From the NCBI GenBank assembly GCA_963791425.1, contig CAWBSE010000004.1:992001-1056000 (forward strand): DNA of 64,000 nt. The letters run 5' to 3'. Position numbers and translations under genes: made by a program. Origin of the DNA: DATBLE01 sp963791425. GTDB lineage: Bacteria; Actinomycetota; Thermoleophilia; Gaiellales; Gaiellaceae. The notes beneath the pieces were generated by a model. It was not told where the DNA came from. It ran no database searches and saw only the letters and a list, made by a program, of their open reading frames with translations. This document shows, piece after piece, positions 61,960-64,000 of the stretch. How positions within the stretch are numbered: the stretch's first letter is position 1; each line of letters begins with the position of its first letter.

Positions 61960-63422
61960 GTGGGCTCCAGCTCGCGCGGCGACCGGTATGCAAGCGCCTC
62001 CGCGACGTGCTCCGGCTTCACGGTCTCCGAGCCGGCCAGCGCAGCGACGGTGCGCGCGACCCGTGCGACGCGGGCTCGCCCTCGCCCCGACAGCGGCAGC
62101 CGCTCGACCGCCTGCGCCAGAAGCGCCTCCGCCTCGGGGACGCGTTCCGGCGTGTGCACTTCGAGCAGATCGCGCGCGGAGTCGACGCGCTCAGCGACGG
62201 CCGCCGTTGCTTCGGACGGCCCGGCGGCGAGCTCGTCCGCGCGCGGCCTCGGCACGGTGACGACGAGGTCGAAGCGGTCGAGCAGCGCGCGCGACAGCTT
62301 GTCCCGAAACGACGCGAGTCGCTGCGCCGAGCACGAACACTCGGCGCCGGGATCGCCACGCGCCCCGCACGGACACAGGTTCATCGTTCCTGCGAGCTGG
62401 AACCTGGCCGGGTAGGTGGCCCTCCCTTCCGCACGAGCGACGCTGACGATGCCGTCCTCGAGCGGCTGCCGGAGCGCTTCGAGCGCCTGCCGCATGAACT
62501 CGGGCATCTCGTCCAGCAGCAGGACACCGCGGTGGGCGAGGCTCACTTCCCCCGGCCGCGCATTGCGGCCGCCGCCGACGATCGCCGCCATCGATGCGCT
62601 GTGGTGCGGCGCACGGAACGGCGGGTCGCGGACGAGCGGATGCTCGGCAGAGAGCAGCCCCGCGACCGAGTGGATGCGCGTGACCTCGAGCGCCTCATCG
62701 GGGCCGAGCGGGGGCAGCAGCCCCGGGAGGCGCCGGGCGAGCATCGTCTTGCCGGTGCCGGGCGGCCCGGCGAGCAGCAGGTTGTGCCCGCCGGCCGCAG
62801 CGAGCTCGAGCGCGCGCCGGGCGCGCTCCTGGCCTCGGACGTCTGCGAGGTCGGGATGGACGGACGGCGCGACCACGCCGTCGGGAGGCGGCCGGTACGG
62901 CTCCGGTTCACCCTCGCCGCGGAGATACCAGGCCGCCTCGGCGAGGTGGCGGACGGGAATCGGCTCGATCCCGGCGAGCGCCGCCTCGGGCGCCGATTCG
63001 GCGGCGCAGAGCAGCCGCTCCAGTCCAGCACGGCGCGCTCCCTCCGCCGCCGCGAGCACCCCGCCGACGGGTCGAATTCGCCCGTCCAGCGCGAGCTCAC
63101 CGACCGCCGCGTGCTCGGCGAGCCGGTCGAGCGGCACCTGATGCGACGCGCCGAGCAGGGCGAGCGCGATCGGTAGGTCGAAGCCCGAGCCCTCCTTCCG
63201 CAGCCCCGCCGGCGCCAGGTTCACGGTGATCCGGCGCGTTCCCGGCCAGAGCAGCTCGGCCGAGGCGATCCCGCTGCGGACCCGGTGCTTTGCCTCCTGG
63301 CAGGCGCGGTCGGCGAGCCCGACGATCGTGAACGCCGGGTTGCCGAGCTCGACGTGCGCCTCGACCTCCACCCGGCGCGCGTCGAGGCCCACGAGCGCGT
63401 GGGTGAGCATCCGGGCGAGCAC
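61956..63422 (-). CDS. comM: YifB/ComM-family Mg-chelatase-like AAA+ ATPase
   Basis: 488 aa. The N-terminal ChlI domain (VGLADRACQEAKHRVRSGI) is followed by the AAA core: LLAGPPGTGKTMLARRLPGLLPPL (Walker A GPPGTGKT), FRAPHHSAS, LAHRGVLLLDEMPEF (Walker B) and RPREL-like CPCGARGDPGAECSC with the family cysteines. It acts as a branch-migration helicase in transformation. Upstream of dprA with overlapping GTGA, and 29 bases after the methyltransferase. Confidence 0.93.
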   Translation of the reverse strand: MLARMLTHALVGLDARRVEVEAHVELGNPAFTIVGLADRACQEAKHRVRSGIASAELLWPGTRRITVNLAPAGLRKEGSGFDLPIALALLGASHQVPLDRLAEHAAVGELALDGRIRPVGGVLAAAEGARRAGLERLLCAAESAPEAALAGIEPIPVRHLAEAAWYLRGEGEPEPYRPPPDGVVAPSVHPDLADVRGQERARRALELAAAGGHNLLLAGPPGTGKTMLARRLPGLLPPLGPDEALEVTRIHSVAGLLSAEHPLVRDPPFRAPHHSASMAAIVGGGRNARPGEVSLAHRGVLLLDEMPEFMRQALEALRQPLEDGIVSVARAEGRATYPARFQLAGTMNLCPCGARGDPGAECSCSAQRLASFRDKLSRALLDRFDLVVTVPRPRADELAAGPSEATAAVAERVDSARDLLEVHTPERVPEAEALLAQAVERLPLSGRGRARVARVARTVAALAGSETVKPEHVAEALAYRSPRELEPT

Positions 63423-63451
63423 TCACCCAGAGAAGCACGCGAGGTGTGACG

Positions 63452-64000
63452 CTAGACGCGCGCGATCAAGACATCTTCGAAAAACTCGCCGGCGCGGCGG
63501 CCGGTGCGGCGGTTCACATGGCGCCGCAGCCGCGTCTCGAGCCGGAGCCCGGCGCGGTCGAGGATCTCGGGGTAGAGATTCCGGCGGTCGTTCACGACGA
63601 TCGCGACCGGCGCCCCCGGGCGCAGGGCGGCGCGCACGTTCGCCAGTACGTCGACGAGACCGTCCGAGTAGGCGGCGATCGCTTTCTTGCTCGTTCCGGC
63701 GGCTGCGGCGCCGACCTCGAGCTCGCGGCGGTCGTCGAGGCCGAGCAGCTCGTAGGCGTAGCGGTGCTGCTCGTGGTAGTCGATCAGCCCCGGGTACGGC
63801 GGGGAGGTGATCACGGCGTCGAAGCGGCCGGGCAGCTCCAGCTCCCGGGCGTCACCGTGAAGAATCGACGCGTCGTGGTCGCGTCCCCGCAACCGCGCGA
63901 ACGCCTTGATCCGGGCGAGCGTGTCGAGGCCGTAGCGGCGGATGAAGTGCTCGGCACGCTCCACGGGACGGCACTCGCGCTTGTGCTTGTAGCACCAGTA
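63452..64000 (-). CDS. DNA methyltransferase-like protein (5' partial)
   Basis: At least 182 codons; the frame is open past the window edge, where it reads YWCYKHKRECRPV before VERAEHFI. The SAM-dependent methyltransferase core shows VITSPPYPGLIDYHEQHRYAYELLG, with the TSPPY catalytic motif of N4/N6-type enzymes, plus ILHGDARELELPG and IVVNDRRNLYPEIL. The cysteine-rich WCYKHKREC part suggests a zinc knob. It may be a restriction-modification or orphan regulatory methylase; specificity cannot be read. Confidence 0.8.
   Translation of the reverse strand, partial: YWCYKHKRECRPVERAEHFIRRYGLDTLARIKAFARLRGRDHDASILHGDARELELPGRFDAVITSPPYPGLIDYHEQHRYAYELLGLDDRRELEVGAAAAGTSKKAIAAYSDGLVDVLANVRAALRPGAPVAIVVNDRRNLYPEILDRAGLRLETRLRRHVNRRTGRRAGEFFEDVLIARV

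Overview
The DNA is strongly GC-rich, with G/C at almost every third codon position and many GTG and TTG starts. It carries an actinobacterial gene set: a HelD-type helicase, a META-domain protein, a SigG-like sigma factor with a STAS neighbour, a GAP/Sap-family membrane protein, an AddAB/AdnAB-like nuclease, DUF3105 and MMPL. The best guess is a deep-branching Actinomycetota of the Thermoleophilia type (Gaiellales/Solirubrobacterales-like). This is inferred from gene content only; no rRNA is present.

Layout. 0-3.5 kb: HelD-like helicase and a DEAD-box RNA helicase, then a hairpin-rich stretch ending in a strong intrinsic terminator that looks like an unannotated RNA. 3.5-9.7 kb: MMPL exporter, an ECF sigma/anti-sigma/lipoprotein operon, cupin, thymidine kinase and secreted proteins. 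9.7-17.4 kb: TetR plus MFS exporter, an intradiol dioxygenase-like protein, a LuxR relic, and a SigG-like sigma module (AHSA1 protein, sigma factor, STAS protein, second MFS exporter) whose members share a recognisable promoter motif.

17.48-29.13 kb is a decaying genomic island inserted in the initiator tRNA-fMet gene. A 42-bp direct repeat of the tRNA 3' half marks both ends. Inside are a frameshifted cyclase/AAA/TPR regulator, a large RCC1+PKD secreted protein, an HYR-domain secreted protein, a broken Vgb-like propeller, a cNMP-binding protein, and an open reading frame in which a cyclase-AAA protein is fused in frame to the C-terminal half of a tyrosine integrase.

29.2-64 kb is a housekeeping backbone. 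It holds Ppx/GppA, L,D-transpeptidase, CBS protein and glutamate dehydrogenase, NlpC/P60, tRNA-Leu, DinG, RmuC, thioredoxin reductase (frameshifted), endonuclease III, an AddAB-like pair, an isocitrate/isopropylmalate-type dehydrogenase, HD-GYP and DedA proteins, the three-subunit proton-translocating transhydrogenase, DprA and ComM, and a DNA methyltransferase running off the right edge. Single-base frameshifts occur in at least four otherwise well-conserved genes, so assembly indels must be considered when reading the pseudogene calls.
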